A DNA stretch of 64,000 nucleotides, taken from assembly GCF_021246445.1 (NCBI RefSeq), contig NZ_JAJQXW010000003.1, positions 248,001 to 312,000 on the forward strand, read 5' to 3'. The notes beneath the pieces are model-generated. The model was not told the DNA's origin and did not search any database. It saw only the letters and a program-made list of their open reading frames with translations. The position numbers were made by a program, and so were the translations under genes. The DNA is from Rhabdothermincola salaria. Lineage in GTDB: Bacteria; Actinomycetota; Acidimicrobiia; Acidimicrobiales; Acidimicrobilacustridaceae. Shown one piece after another: positions 12,026 to 20,518 of the stretch; position 1 is the stretch's first letter; each line of letters starts with the position of its first letter.

Positions 12026-12781
12026 ATGGCGACGACGAAGGTGCGCTGCCCCGCCTGCGGGGCCAAGAACGACGGCGAGGCCCGCAAGTGCCGCATCTGC
12101 GGCCAGGACCTGCGCGAGACCTCGGAGCGGCCTCTCACCATGCCCCAGCCGGGCAGCGAGGTCATGCGCAGCGCCCGGCTGTCGGGCCTGGTCCTCATCG
12201 CCGTGTTCGCCGTCGTCGGACTCGGGGTGCTGGCCCTCGCCTTCGGTGTGGTCGAAGGGCCTCAGTGGCTGTCCGACGCCCGCAACAAGCTCCCGCTCGT
12301 CGGGCAGTCGCCGAGCGACGGCTGGACGTCGTTCGAGGAGCCCTCGGGTTCGTGGGAGGGCGAGCTGCCCGTCGACCGCACGGAGGAGTCCCTCGCCTTC
12401 CCCACCGCCGACACGGGCTCCGCCCGCCAGTGGATCTCCCGCCTGGGCGGCACGTCCACGACCCCCGACACCGAGCTCTCGATCCTGTGGACCACCGTGC
12501 CCGCACCCGAGGACGAGCAGATCGAGCAGTCACTGGCCTCGGCCGGTGAGGCCTGGGCCCAGCAGGTGGGCGGCCCGACGTCGAGCAACGAGGAGGCCAG
12601 CTTCCAGGGGCTCCCGGCTCGTCGGGTCACCATCACCGACCTGCGCCAGGGTGACGAACGGGCCACGGCCGAGGCCCTGTTGATCCGCCGGGGGGAGCAG
12701 CTCGTGATCCTGCAGAGCCGATCGATCTACCCGGACCATCCCCAGTTCTCCCGCCTGGTCAACGGGTTCACCTTCGTGTAG
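12026..12781 (+). CDS. Zinc-ribbon membrane protein of unknown function
   Basis: 251 aa. The N-terminus is a double CxxC zinc ribbon (CPACGAKNDGEARKCRICG, about residues 8-26), followed by one transmembrane helix (about 52-76, LSGLVLIAVFAVVGLGVLALAFGVV) and an extracytoplasmic domain of about 170 residues with mixed beta/alpha pattern. I do not recognise a function for the outer domain. It sits alone between menB and a convergent dioxygenase. Confidence 0.75.
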   Translation: MATTKVRCPACGAKNDGEARKCRICGQDLRETSERPLTMPQPGSEVMRSARLSGLVLIAVFAVVGLGVLALAFGVVEGPQWLSDARNKLPLVGQSPSDGWTSFEEPSGSWEGELPVDRTEESLAFPTADTGSARQWISRLGGTSTTPDTELSILWTTVPAPEDEQIEQSLASAGEAWAQQVGGPTSSNEEASFQGLPARRVTITDLRQGDERATAEALLIRRGEQLVILQSRSIYPDHPQFSRLVNGFTFV

Positions 12782-12824
12782 GCGCGCCGGTCGGGCTGGC
12801 CGGCCGGCGTCGCCGGTTCGACGA

Positions 12825-13703
12825 TCAGGCCCGGTCGAGCCCGGAGGCGGCGGCGGAGGTGCGCCGCGGCTGGTGTGGCTCCCACCGGGGCGCGCCGAAG
12901 GCCGCCTCGGGGACGTCGCCCAGGATCGTGACCCGACTGATCATGCGCGGCTCCTCGAAGTCGTTCACGGCGAGGTGCTGGGTGCAGCGGTTGTCCCACA
13001 GCCCGATCGTGCCCGGCGCCCACGAGTACCGGCAGGTGAAGTGCGGTTGGCTGCTCCAGTCGAAGAGGAAGGCCAGCAGGGCCTCGCTCTCGTCGCGGCC
13101 CAGCTGCGGGATGCGTCGGGTGAACTGTCGGTTCACGAACAGGCACGGTCGGCCGGTCTCGGGGTGCCGGCGAACGACCGGGTGCTCGGCCTGTCGTTCG
13201 GGGTGGCCGTAGTTGGCGGCGCTGTGGATCGCGGTGAGCCCGTCGAGCATCGCCCGCATCGGTTCCGCCAGGCGCTCGTACGCCAGGTACTGGTTCGACC
13301 ACATCGTGTCGCCACCGGAGCGGGGCATGGTGTGGGCCTGCAGCACCGAGCAGAGCGGCGGCGAGGCATCGAAGGTGACGTCGGTGTGCCACACGTCGGC
13401 CACGTAGCCGTCGTCGGCCCGCAGCACCACGATCTCGGGGTGGTCGTCGTCGAGCTTCGGGATGAACGGGTGGATCTCGGCCTCACCGAAGCGGGTGGCG
13501 AAGGCCACGTGCTCGTCGGGGGTGAGATCCTGGCCGGGGAAGAACAGCACCAGGTGGTCGAGCAACAACGATCGCACCGTCTCGAACCCGCGGTCGTCGA
13601 TCGAGCGCAGGTCGAGCCCGTGGACCTCGGCGCCGAGGGCGCCACCCGTGGAGTGCACCTGCACGTGGACCGCCGGTGCCGTACGGCCCTCGGTCTGCGT
13701 CAT
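12825..13703 (-). CDS. TauD/TfdA-family Fe(II)/2-oxoglutarate dioxygenase
   Basis: Non-haem iron dioxygenase, 292 aa. The iron ligands are visible as WHTDVTF (HxD, about residues 105-107) and a distal His in RCTQHLAV, followed by the 2-oxoglutarate-binding Arg in RMISRVTILG. Family members hydroxylate taurine, alkylsulfates, 2,4-D and similar acids; the substrate cannot be assigned. A strong Shine-Dalgarno sequence (GGGGGAAGG) precedes the ATG. No sulfonate transporter is adjacent. Confidence 0.88.
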   Translation of the reverse strand: MTQTEGRTAPAVHVQVHSTGGALGAEVHGLDLRSIDDRGFETVRSLLLDHLVLFFPGQDLTPDEHVAFATRFGEAEIHPFIPKLDDDHPEIVVLRADDGYVADVWHTDVTFDASPPLCSVLQAHTMPRSGGDTMWSNQYLAYERLAEPMRAMLDGLTAIHSAANYGHPERQAEHPVVRRHPETGRPCLFVNRQFTRRIPQLGRDESEALLAFLFDWSSQPHFTCRYSWAPGTIGLWDNRCTQHLAVNDFEEPRMISRVTILGDVPEAAFGAPRWEPHQPRRTSAAASGLDRA

Positions 13704-13873
13704 CGACCTTCCCCCTCACCTCTCCGAACGCCGGTGCCTCCCGCCGAGACGGGTGGCACCCTCACCGCGAAGGTGTCGCGGTCGACCGCCTTCACGGTGG
13801 CGCTCGAGTGCGACAGATCCGCAGGGCATCGTCCCACAGCCGTCGGGGTCGGTGTCCCGCGAGGCGGATCCGA

Positions 13874-14779
13874 TCAGGAACGGCGAGCGACCAGAGCTCG
13901 GGCCCGCCCCGCCAGGTCGACTGCGATCCGTGCCTCGACCAGTCCGGCCGCCGACGCCAGGGCCAGCGCCACGTCGGCCTGGTCGGGGGCCAGCTCCACC
14001 ACCAGCGACCCCTCGGCGGCCAGCCACCGGGGTGCGTCGGCCACGATGTGGCGGATGTCGTCGAGACCGTCGGATCCGGCGAACAACGCACCCGCCGGCT
14101 CCCAGTCGCGCACGACCGCCGGCAACTCGTCGCCGTCGGCGACGTAGGGCGGGTTCGACACGAGGAGGTCGACGGTGCCGGCCAGGTCAGTGGGCAGCGC
14201 CTCGAACCACGATCCTTCGGTCAGCCGGATCCGGGCCGCGGCCGCGCCCAGGCCGGCGAGGTTGGCGCGGGCCACCTCGAGGGCCTCGGACGAGGCATCG
14301 GTGGCCCAGACCTCCACCGTGCGGCGCTCGACGGCCACCGACAAGGCGATGGCCCCCGAGCCGGTGCCCAGGTCGACGACGCACGGCGTCCGGCCCTCGT
14401 GCCGGGCCGCCGGGATGGACCGATCGAGCTCGGCCAGCGCCACGTCCACGACCGTCTCGGTCTCCGGCCGGGGGATGAGCACCCGAGCGTCGACGAACAG
14501 ATCGAGGGTGCGGAAGCCCCAGCGACCGAGCACGTACTGCAACGGCTCCCCGCGGAGGCGACGCTCGAGCATGAGGTCGAAGAAGTGCACACCTCGTTCG
14601 GTGGCGGGCTCGTCGAGCCCGAGCACCAGCTCGGCGCCTTCGAACCCGGAGGCCCGCTCCACGATGCACCGGGCGTCGAGGACCGGGTCGCTGTCGGCCG
14701 GCCCGGCGTCGGCGAGACGGCGCCGGGCCTCGGCCCTCAGCTGTCGCCACGAGACGGTTCCCTCGGGGGCCCCGGCCAT
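13874..14779 (-). CDS. prmC: Peptide chain release factor N5-glutamine methyltransferase
   Basis: Methylates the glutamine of the GGQ motif of RF1 and RF2 using SAM. 301 aa. The SAM-binding site reads VVDLGTGSGAIALSVA and the substrate-glutamine motif is LVSNPPYV. The N-terminal helical domain holds GEPLQYVLGRWGF, typical of PrmC. It lies 8 nt after prfA, its target, in the usual operon order. Confidence 0.96.
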   Translation of the reverse strand: MAGAPEGTVSWRQLRAEARRRLADAGPADSDPVLDARCIVERASGFEGAELVLGLDEPATERGVHFFDLMLERRLRGEPLQYVLGRWGFRTLDLFVDARVLIPRPETETVVDVALAELDRSIPAARHEGRTPCVVDLGTGSGAIALSVAVERRTVEVWATDASSEALEVARANLAGLGAAAARIRLTEGSWFEALPTDLAGTVDLLVSNPPYVADGDELPAVVRDWEPAGALFAGSDGLDDIRHIVADAPRWLAAEGSLVVELAPDQADVALALASAAGLVEARIAVDLAGRARALVARRS

Positions 14780-14787
14780 CGATGCCC

Positions 14788-15858
14788 TCAGTCGTGCTCG
14801 GCCAGCTGCGCGGCGCGCTCGTCGCCCACGAGCGCGTCGACCACCTCGTCGAGCTCCCCCGCCAGCACCTTGTCGAGCTTGTAGAGGGTGAGCCCGATGC
14901 GGTGGTCCGTGACCCGGTTCTCCTTGAAGTTGTAGGTGCGCACCTTCTCGGAGCGGCCGCCGCCGCCGACCTGGGCGCGACGGGCGCCCGACGCCTCCGA
15001 CGCCTGGCGTTCCTGCTCGGCCTGCAGCAACCGGCTGCGCAGCACGCGCAGCGCCTTCTCGCGGTTCTGGATCTGGCTCTTCTCGTCCTGCATGGCCACC
15101 ACCACGCCCGTGGGCAGGTGGGTGATGCGCACCGCCGAATCGGTGGTGTTGACCGACTGCCCTCCCGGCCCCGAGGAGCGGTAGACGTCGATGCGCAGGT
15201 CGTTGGGGTCGATGGCGACGTCGACCTCGTCGGCCTCGGGGAGCACGGTGACGGTGGCCGACGAGGTGTGGATGCGGCCCTGGCTCTCGGTCACCGGGAC
15301 CCGCTGCACCCGATGGGGGCCGCCCTCGTGCTTCATGCGGGTCCAGACGCCGTCGCCGGCCAGACGGAAGGTGATGTCGCTGTAGCCACCGAGGTCCGAC
15401 TCCTGGGCGTCCATGATCTCGAACCTCCAGCCCATGCGGGCGGCGAAGGCGCGGTACATCTCGAACAGGTCCCGGGCGAAGAGGTTCGCCTCCTCACCGC
15501 CCTCGGCCCCGCGCACCTCGACGATGACGTTGCGCCCGGCGTTGGGATCGCTCGGCAGCAACAGGAGCTTCACCTCTTCGTCGAGGCGGGCGATGGCCGC
15601 CTCGGCGGCGTCGATCTCGTCGCGGAGCATGACTCGGTCGTCGCCGTCGGCGTCGCCGTACATCTCCCGGGCCGTGGCCAGGTCGGCCGAGGCCTGACGC
15701 AGCTCACGCAGACGGTCGACGAGACCGCCGAGCTCCCGATAGCGGCGGCTCAGCTCCGCGTAGCGGCGCTGGTCGGCGATGATCGCCGGGTCGGCGAGAG
15801 ATCGCTCGACCTCGGCCAGCTCGCGCTCGAGGCCGTCGAGGCGGTCGACGAGGCTCAT
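14788..15858 (-). CDS. prfA: Peptide chain release factor 1
   Basis: Recognises UAA and UAG and triggers peptide release, 356 aa. The GGQ loop is in SGPGGQSVNTTDSAVRITH and the N-terminal helical domain begins MSLVDRLDGLERELAEVE. The ATG overlaps the stop of the upstream gene by 4 nt, so the two are probably translated together, and prmC follows after 8 nt. Confidence 0.97.
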   Translation of the reverse strand: MSLVDRLDGLERELAEVERSLADPAIIADQRRYAELSRRYRELGGLVDRLRELRQASADLATAREMYGDADGDDRVMLRDEIDAAEAAIARLDEEVKLLLLPSDPNAGRNVIVEVRGAEGGEEANLFARDLFEMYRAFAARMGWRFEIMDAQESDLGGYSDITFRLAGDGVWTRMKHEGGPHRVQRVPVTESQGRIHTSSATVTVLPEADEVDVAIDPNDLRIDVYRSSGPGGQSVNTTDSAVRITHLPTGVVVAMQDEKSQIQNREKALRVLRSRLLQAEQERQASEASGARRAQVGGGGRSEKVRTYNFKENRVTDHRIGLTLYKLDKVLAGELDEVVDALVGDERAAQLAEHD

Positions 15859-16862
15859 CGGGGCCGGGGCCGGCCGCGCAGGCCGTGGCGCCAGTCGCCG
15901 GGCACGGGGTGGAGCTCGGCCGGACGGGCGAGGTCGTCGACCAACCGGCGGGTCACCGGGTGGGCGTCTCGCTCGGGGACCACGACGACGAGGCGGGCCT
16001 CCGGCTGGAGCGCCTGGCGGGCATCGGCAGCCGCGGGCACCAGGTCGAGGTCGATCCCCACCGAGCAGGCCACCACGACGGGCGTGCCGTCGGGGTCGTC
16101 GCCGAACGCGACGGCGGGCGCCACGTCCTTGACCCCGTCGCGGGCGATGGTGGGCTCAGCCGGCGCCAGTTGGCGGGCCCCGACGGCGGCGGGGTCGGCC
16201 ATGACGATCGAACGCAGCCACCGCTCGGCGGCCAGGCGTCCGAGCGGGTGCGCCTCGGCGTCGCTGGCGCGGTGGCGTCGCACCTGGTCGACCACCCCGG
16301 CCAGGGCCTCGGCGGTCGGGACCTCGCCGTGGAGCATGGCGAAGGCCTCGCGGTCGTGTCGCCCGACGCCCACCTCGATGCGAGCCGTCGTTTCCCCGGT
16401 GGCGTCGCGGTCGTCGACGACGACCCGAGCCACCTCGAGTCCGAGGACCTCGCCGCGGATCTCGCCCCGCTCGACGACGACCTCGACCCCCGCACCGTGC
16501 AGCAACGCCACCTGCTCGCGGGCGATGGCCGGCGGCTCGAGGGCCGGTGGCGGGTCGACCGGTTCGGCCGGACGGATGGAGCGTCCCTCCACCTGCCACA
16601 CCCGAGGTGGACGACCGAACAGCTCGGCGCGGCGAGCGAGCACCCCGGCCGCCTCGACGTCGTCGACGATGAGGTGCAGCTCGCCGAGTCGCTCCCGTCG
16701 GGCCCAGACCAGCGCTCGGCCGAGCCCGGCACCGGGCCGTTCGTCGAGCATGACCCAGCCCCGTTCGCCGGCGCGCAGGGTCGCCCCCCCGGGGAAGGTC
16801 CCGGGGACGACGTCGTCCGTCGGGGCCGGGTCGATGGCGTCGGAGATGAGCGCCCGCAACTT
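15855..16862 (-). CDS. Conserved-position protein of unknown function between rpmE and prfA
   Basis: At least 335 aa, hydrophilic, with alternating beta and alpha elements, no signal peptide and no membrane helix. It is rich in Arg, Val, Ala and Asp and I recognise no catalytic motif. The downstream end overlaps prfA by 4 nt, so it is likely part of the translation-factor operon. TTG at 16862 is the nearest canonical start; coding-like sequence continues upstream to about 16904 (SLDPEQRSRLLAAK), where AAGGGG precedes a GTC codon. The true start is unresolved. Confidence 0.65.
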   Translation of the reverse strand, partial: KLRALISDAIDPAPTDDVVPGTFPGGATLRAGERGWVMLDERPGAGLGRALVWARRERLGELHLIVDDVEAAGVLARRAELFGRPPRVWQVEGRSIRPAEPVDPPPALEPPAIAREQVALLHGAGVEVVVERGEIRGEVLGLEVARVVVDDRDATGETTARIEVGVGRHDREAFAMLHGEVPTAEALAGVVDQVRRHRASDAEAHPLGRLAAERWLRSIVMADPAAVGARQLAPAEPTIARDGVKDVAPAVAFGDDPDGTPVVVACSVGIDLDLVPAAADARQALQPEARLVVVVPERDAHPVTRRLVDDLARPAELHPVPGDWRHGLRGRPRPR

Positions 16863-16944
16863 GGCTGCGAGCAGGCGAGAACGCTGTTCCGGGTCGAGGG
16901 AGACGGCTGGCCCCTTGGGACGAGTGGCCGCGAGCGGACCGGTG

Positions 16945-17154
16945 CTACTTGCCGCGGCGCTTGCCGTAGCGCTTCTCGAACTTCTCGATGCGCCCGCCGG
17001 TGTCCACCAGCTTCTGCTTGCCCGTGTAGAAGGGGTGGCACTCACTGCAGAGCTCCGAGGTGAGCTCGGACCTGGTGGATCGCGTCGTGAACGTGTTGCC
17101 ACACGAGCACTTCACCGTGGCTTCGGCGTAGTCGGGATGGATGTCGGCCTTCAT
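16945..17154 (-). CDS. rpmE: 50S ribosomal protein L31
   Basis: Large-subunit protein L31, 69 aa. It is the zinc-binding form: CSCG near residue 15 and CSEC near residue 37, then [20 protein letters not shown], the L31 signature, and a basic tail. The ATG at 17154 fits the family length. It lies between rho and the unknown gene, the classic rho-rpmE-prfA order. Confidence 0.97.
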   Translation of the reverse strand: MKADIHPDYAEATVKCSCGNTFTTRSTRSELTSELCSECHPFYTGKQKLVDTGGRIEKFEKRYGKRRGK

Positions 17155-17239
17155 GGCGCACTCCGGAGGGAAAGAACGGACTGTCAAGTGTGCCGGTCGC
17201 GAGCTGGAATCGCAATCCGACGGGTGTGGGGACCGGGTC

Positions 17240-19150
17240 TCAGGCCTTGCCGAGCTCGTCGAGGAAGGCCTCGTTGGTCTTGAACTGGCCCAGGCGGTCG
17301 ACGAGCATCTCGAGGCCGGCGCCACCGCGGCCGGACTCCGCGGCGAGGCCGCTCAGCACCCGACGCAGCTTCCAGACCTTGTCGAGCTGCTTGCGCTCGA
17401 AGAGGAGCTCCTCGTGACGGGTCGAGGATCCGTCGACGTCGATCGCCGGGTAGATCCGCCGCTCGGCCAGGCGTCGATCGAGGCGGAGCTCCATGTTCCC
17501 CGTGCCCTTGAACTCCTCGAAGATGACCTCGTCCATCTTGGAGCCGGTCTCGACCAGCGCCGTGGCGAGGATGGTGAGGGACCCACCCTCTTCGAGGTTG
17601 CGGGCGGCACCGAAGAACTTCTTGGGCGGGTAGAGCGCGGCGGTGTCGATGCCTCCGCTCATCACCCGACCGGTACCGGGGGCGGCCAGGTTGTAGGCGC
17701 GGGCCAGGCGAGTGATGCCGTCGAGGATCACCACCACGTCCTTGCCCTCCTCGACCAGGCGCTTGGCCCGCTCGATGGCGAGCTCGGCGACGGCCGTGTG
17801 CTCCTCGACGGGCCGGTCGAAGGTCGACGCCACCACCTCGCCGTTCACCGAACGACGCATGTCGGTGACCTCTTCGGGGCGCTCGTCCACGAGGAGCACC
17901 ATCAGGTGCACCTCCGGGTCATTGGCCTCGATCGCCTTGGCGATCTGCTTCATGACCGTCGTCTTGCCCGCCTTGGGCGGCGACACGATGAGCCCCCGCT
18001 GGCCCTTGCCGATGGGGCAGATGAGGTCGATGATGCGGGCCGTCATGTCGTAGGGGCTCGACGTCCGTTCGAGGCGGAGCCGCTCGTCCGGGAACAACGG
18101 CGTGAGGTCCTCGAAGCGGCGACGCTGGCGGGCCGCGTCGAGGTCCACGCCGTTGACCGACTCGATGCGCAGCAGCGCCGGGTTCTTCTCGCTGCGGGTC
18201 GCCGGACGGCTGGTGCCCTTGATCAGGTCACCGGGCCGCAGCGAGAACTGACGGGCCTGCTTGACCGACACGTAGACGTCGTCGCGGCTGGGGAGATACC
18301 CCCGGACGCGGATGAAGCCGTAGCCCTCGTCCCGCAGATCGAGGAAGCCCTCCGCCTCGAGCGGCTCACCGGAGAAGGGCTCGTCGCCCCGATCCCCACG
18401 ATCGTTGCGCTCGCCTCGCTCACCACGGTCTCCGCCACGGTCACGGCCCCGGCGGCGGCGCCGGCGGCTGCCGGACTCACCCTCGTTGCCGGCCTGATCG
18501 TGGCCGGCCTGAACGTTGCCCGCCTGGTCGGGGCCGGCTCGGTCTCTGCCCGCTCGGTCGTCGCCCGCCTGGTCGTCGGTGCTCCGGGCCGTGTCGCCAC
18601 GACCGGCGGAGGTGGTCTCGTCGGCGCGATCACGCGAGCCACCGGCGGTGTCGGCCGAGTCCTCGCTGCTCGACGCGGCCCGGCCGGCACCGGCCTGCTG
18701 GCCACGGCCCCGCGACGATGAGGCCGCTCGGCTCTCGGAGGTCCCCGACGTGTCCGACGACGCGGCGGCCTCCTCGGTGGCCGCCTTGGAACGGCGCGAA
18801 CGACGCGACCGCGGCGCCGCGTCCTCGCTCTGCGCCTCCTGCGAGCTCGTCGCCTCGTCGGGGGCGGCCGCCTCGCCGTCCGTCGCGGGCACCGCCTTCT
18901 CGGAGCCTGCCCGCGACGTCCCCTTCGCGGACGAGTCCTTCGCCGACACCGACGCCGGCGTCTCGCTCGCCTCGTCGGGGACGGACTGGTCCTCGGTGAC
19001 ACCTGTCAGCTCGAGGATGAGGTCGACGATGTCGGCCTTCTTGGCTCGCGAGCCGGGCTTGCCGCCCAACGCCGTGGCGATGGTCATGAGCTCGTCTCGG
19101 TCCTTGCGGGCGAGCGCCGATCGTTCGAGCTGCTGGGACTCCGCGCTCAT
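17240..19150 (-). CDS. rho: Transcription termination factor Rho with large disordered insertion
   Basis: Hexameric RNA-dependent ATPase that ends transcription, 636 aa. Order: Rho N-terminal helical domain (1-50), a disordered Ser/Ala/Glu then Arg/Asp/Gly-rich region (about 55-258), the cold-shock-like RNA-binding domain ([18 protein letters not shown]) and the ATPase with P-loop PPKAGKTT (about 391) and the [14 protein letters not shown] segment. Actinobacterial Rho proteins commonly carry such insertions. Six five-residue repeats of the type (Q/R)AGxx occupy residues 194-223. The ATG at 19150 has only a weak GAGG upstream. Confidence 0.96.
   Translation of the reverse strand: MSAESQQLERSALARKDRDELMTIATALGGKPGSRAKKADIVDLILELTGVTEDQSVPDEASETPASVSAKDSSAKGTSRAGSEKAVPATDGEAAAPDEATSSQEAQSEDAAPRSRRSRRSKAATEEAAASSDTSGTSESRAASSSRGRGQQAGAGRAASSSEDSADTAGGSRDRADETTSAGRGDTARSTDDQAGDDRAGRDRAGPDQAGNVQAGHDQAGNEGESGSRRRRRRGRDRGGDRGERGERNDRGDRGDEPFSGEPLEAEGFLDLRDEGYGFIRVRGYLPSRDDVYVSVKQARQFSLRPGDLIKGTSRPATRSEKNPALLRIESVNGVDLDAARQRRRFEDLTPLFPDERLRLERTSSPYDMTARIIDLICPIGKGQRGLIVSPPKAGKTTVMKQIAKAIEANDPEVHLMVLLVDERPEEVTDMRRSVNGEVVASTFDRPVEEHTAVAELAIERAKRLVEEGKDVVVILDGITRLARAYNLAAPGTGRVMSGGIDTAALYPPKKFFGAARNLEEGGSLTILATALVETGSKMDEVIFEEFKGTGNMELRLDRRLAERRIYPAIDVDGSSTRHEELLFERKQLDKVWKLRRVLSGLAAESGRGGAGLEMLVDRLGQFKTNEAFLDELGKA
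18482..18571 (-). repeat. Six tandem 15-nt repeats within rho
   Basis: Encodes six consecutive pentapeptides ([30 protein letters not shown]) in the disordered insertion of Rho. Copy number could vary between strains without breaking the frame. Confidence 0.8.
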
Positions 19151-19629
19151 GTCTGTGTGGACCTCGTGTGGGGAGAAGGGCTTGGGCCGCTCGCGCTCGT
19201 CGAGACGACGAGTCGGTCGGGAGCGCCGCGCCGGCGGCTGCCGGGGCCGGGTACCGCACGGTCGTGCGCTCGGGTGGAGCGGTCCGGGACGTGCGGTGTG
19301 CCGTCGCCGAGGCGACCGGTCGGGCGCTCGGGGAGCACCGTCGGCGGTCGACGGGCGGGCCAACCGTACCGGTGGGGGGTGGCGCCGGGCAACCCCTGCC
19401 GTCCTCCCCGGTGCGTTCCGGGACGGCTCGAGGGTCGGCGACGCCGGATCCCGCCCCTTCGGGCCGTCGACGAGGAGGACCGACGGCGATCTCGGACCTC
19501 TTCGTCATCCACCCTCGGACCCGGCGCCGTAGAACCGCCGACCACTCGATCAGTGGTAATTGCCCGGGAGGGCGCCAGAGGCCGCCGTGGCCTCGACTCC
19601 CGGACGGGACCCAAGGAGAACCACCACCG
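19151..19629. other. Long divergent intergenic region between rho and a DUF4397 gene
   Basis: No open frame with coding character stands out in this 479-nt stretch. On the rho side a TANNNT element (TACGGT, 19368-19363 minus) would give a leader of about 210 nt. A small hairpin (CTCGTC/GACGAG) lies at 19196-19212. Near the other gene is the inverted repeat at 19541-19557. No riboswitch fold is recognised. Confidence 0.4.
19541..19557. repeat. Inverted repeat upstream of the first DUF4397 gene
   Basis: ACCACTCGATCAGTGGT has 6-bp arms around CGATC and lies 73 nt before the start codon; it could be an operator. The binding factor is unknown. Confidence 0.35.
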
Positions 19630-20424
19630 ATGACCACGATCCGCCGGAGGCCGCTCGTCGTCGCCTTCGCCCTCCTCGCCGCCATCGCCGTGGCCATCCC
19701 CACCTTCGGGGTGGGCCGGGCCTCGGCCGTCGACTCCCAGGTGTACATCGTGCACGGCATCCCCGGCGTCCCCGTCGACGTCTATGCCGGCGGCACGGCC
19801 GAGGCCAACCGGATCCTCACCGACTTCCAGCCGGGCGCCACCGCCGGTCCGCTCCCCATCCCCGAAGGCCCCCTCCCTGTCGTGGTCGTGGCCACCGGTG
19901 ACGACCCGACCGTGCCCGCCAACCAGGTGATCGACCAGACCCTCGACGTCCCGGGCGGCGCCGACCTGTCGGTCGTGGCCAACGTCCAGGGAGGCACCCC
20001 GAACCTCCAGGCCTTCGCCAACGACCTGAGCGAGGTGGCCGAGGGCTCGTCCCGCGTGACCGTGCGCCACACCGCCGACGCCCCGGCCGTGCAGGTCCTG
20101 GTGAACGGCGAGGTGGCCATCCCCGACCTGGCCCCCGGCGCCCAGGCCTCGGCCGTGCTGCCCGCCGGCACCTACGACATCGCCGTCCAGCTCACCGACG
20201 GCACGCCGCTGCCCGCCCTCTCCCCTGGCAGCGTCGAGATCCCGGCCGCCAAGAACGTCATCGTCTACGCGGTGGGATCGGCGAGCAACGTCGACTTCCC
20301 GCTCGGGCTGGTCCAGCAGGTGCTCGACGTCCCCGTCACCCCGGCTCCGGCTCCGGCCCCGGCGCCCGCCCCGGCTCCGAGCCATGCCGCTCCCGTGGCC
20401 GCTGTCCCCTCGGTGACCGGCTGA
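19630..20424 (+). CDS. Secreted DUF4397 domain protein with Pro/Ala tail
   Basis: 264 aa with a Sec signal peptide (RRPLVVAFALLAAIAVAIPTFGVGRASA) cut before about residue 36. The mature part begins VDSQVYIVHGIPGVPVDVYAGG, the DUF4397 beta-sandwich signature (repeat about 38-125, second copy about 140-230). A (PA)n linker then leads to the ending AAVPSVTG. No membrane anchor follows. AAGGAG lies 9 nt before the ATG. The function of DUF4397 proteins is unknown; they are cell-surface or secreted. It is convergent with the apgM-like gene across a strong hairpin. Confidence 0.85.
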   Translation: MTTIRRRPLVVAFALLAAIAVAIPTFGVGRASAVDSQVYIVHGIPGVPVDVYAGGTAEANRILTDFQPGATAGPLPIPEGPLPVVVVATGDDPTVPANQVIDQTLDVPGGADLSVVANVQGGTPNLQAFANDLSEVAEGSSRVTVRHTADAPAVQVLVNGEVAIPDLAPGAQASAVLPAGTYDIAVQLTDGTPLPALSPGSVEIPAAKNVIVYAVGSASNVDFPLGLVQQVLDVPVTPAPAPAPAPAPAPSHAAPVAAVPSVTG

Positions 20425-20468
20425 CCCCTTCGGCACCCGCCGTCGACGCCGGTCTCCGACCGGCACGC

Positions 20469-20499
20469 GCAGAGGCCCGGCCATCGGCCGGGCCTCTGC
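20469..20499. terminator. Bidirectional hairpin between DUF4397 gene and apgM-like gene
   Basis: GCAGAGGCCCGGCC pairs perfectly with GGCCGGGCCTCTGC around an ATC loop (14-bp stem). It lies between two convergent stops. There is no T-run, as is common in high-GC actinobacteria. Confidence 0.75.
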
Positions 20500-20518
20500 C
20501 GCGCGTCGACCGCCTCGG

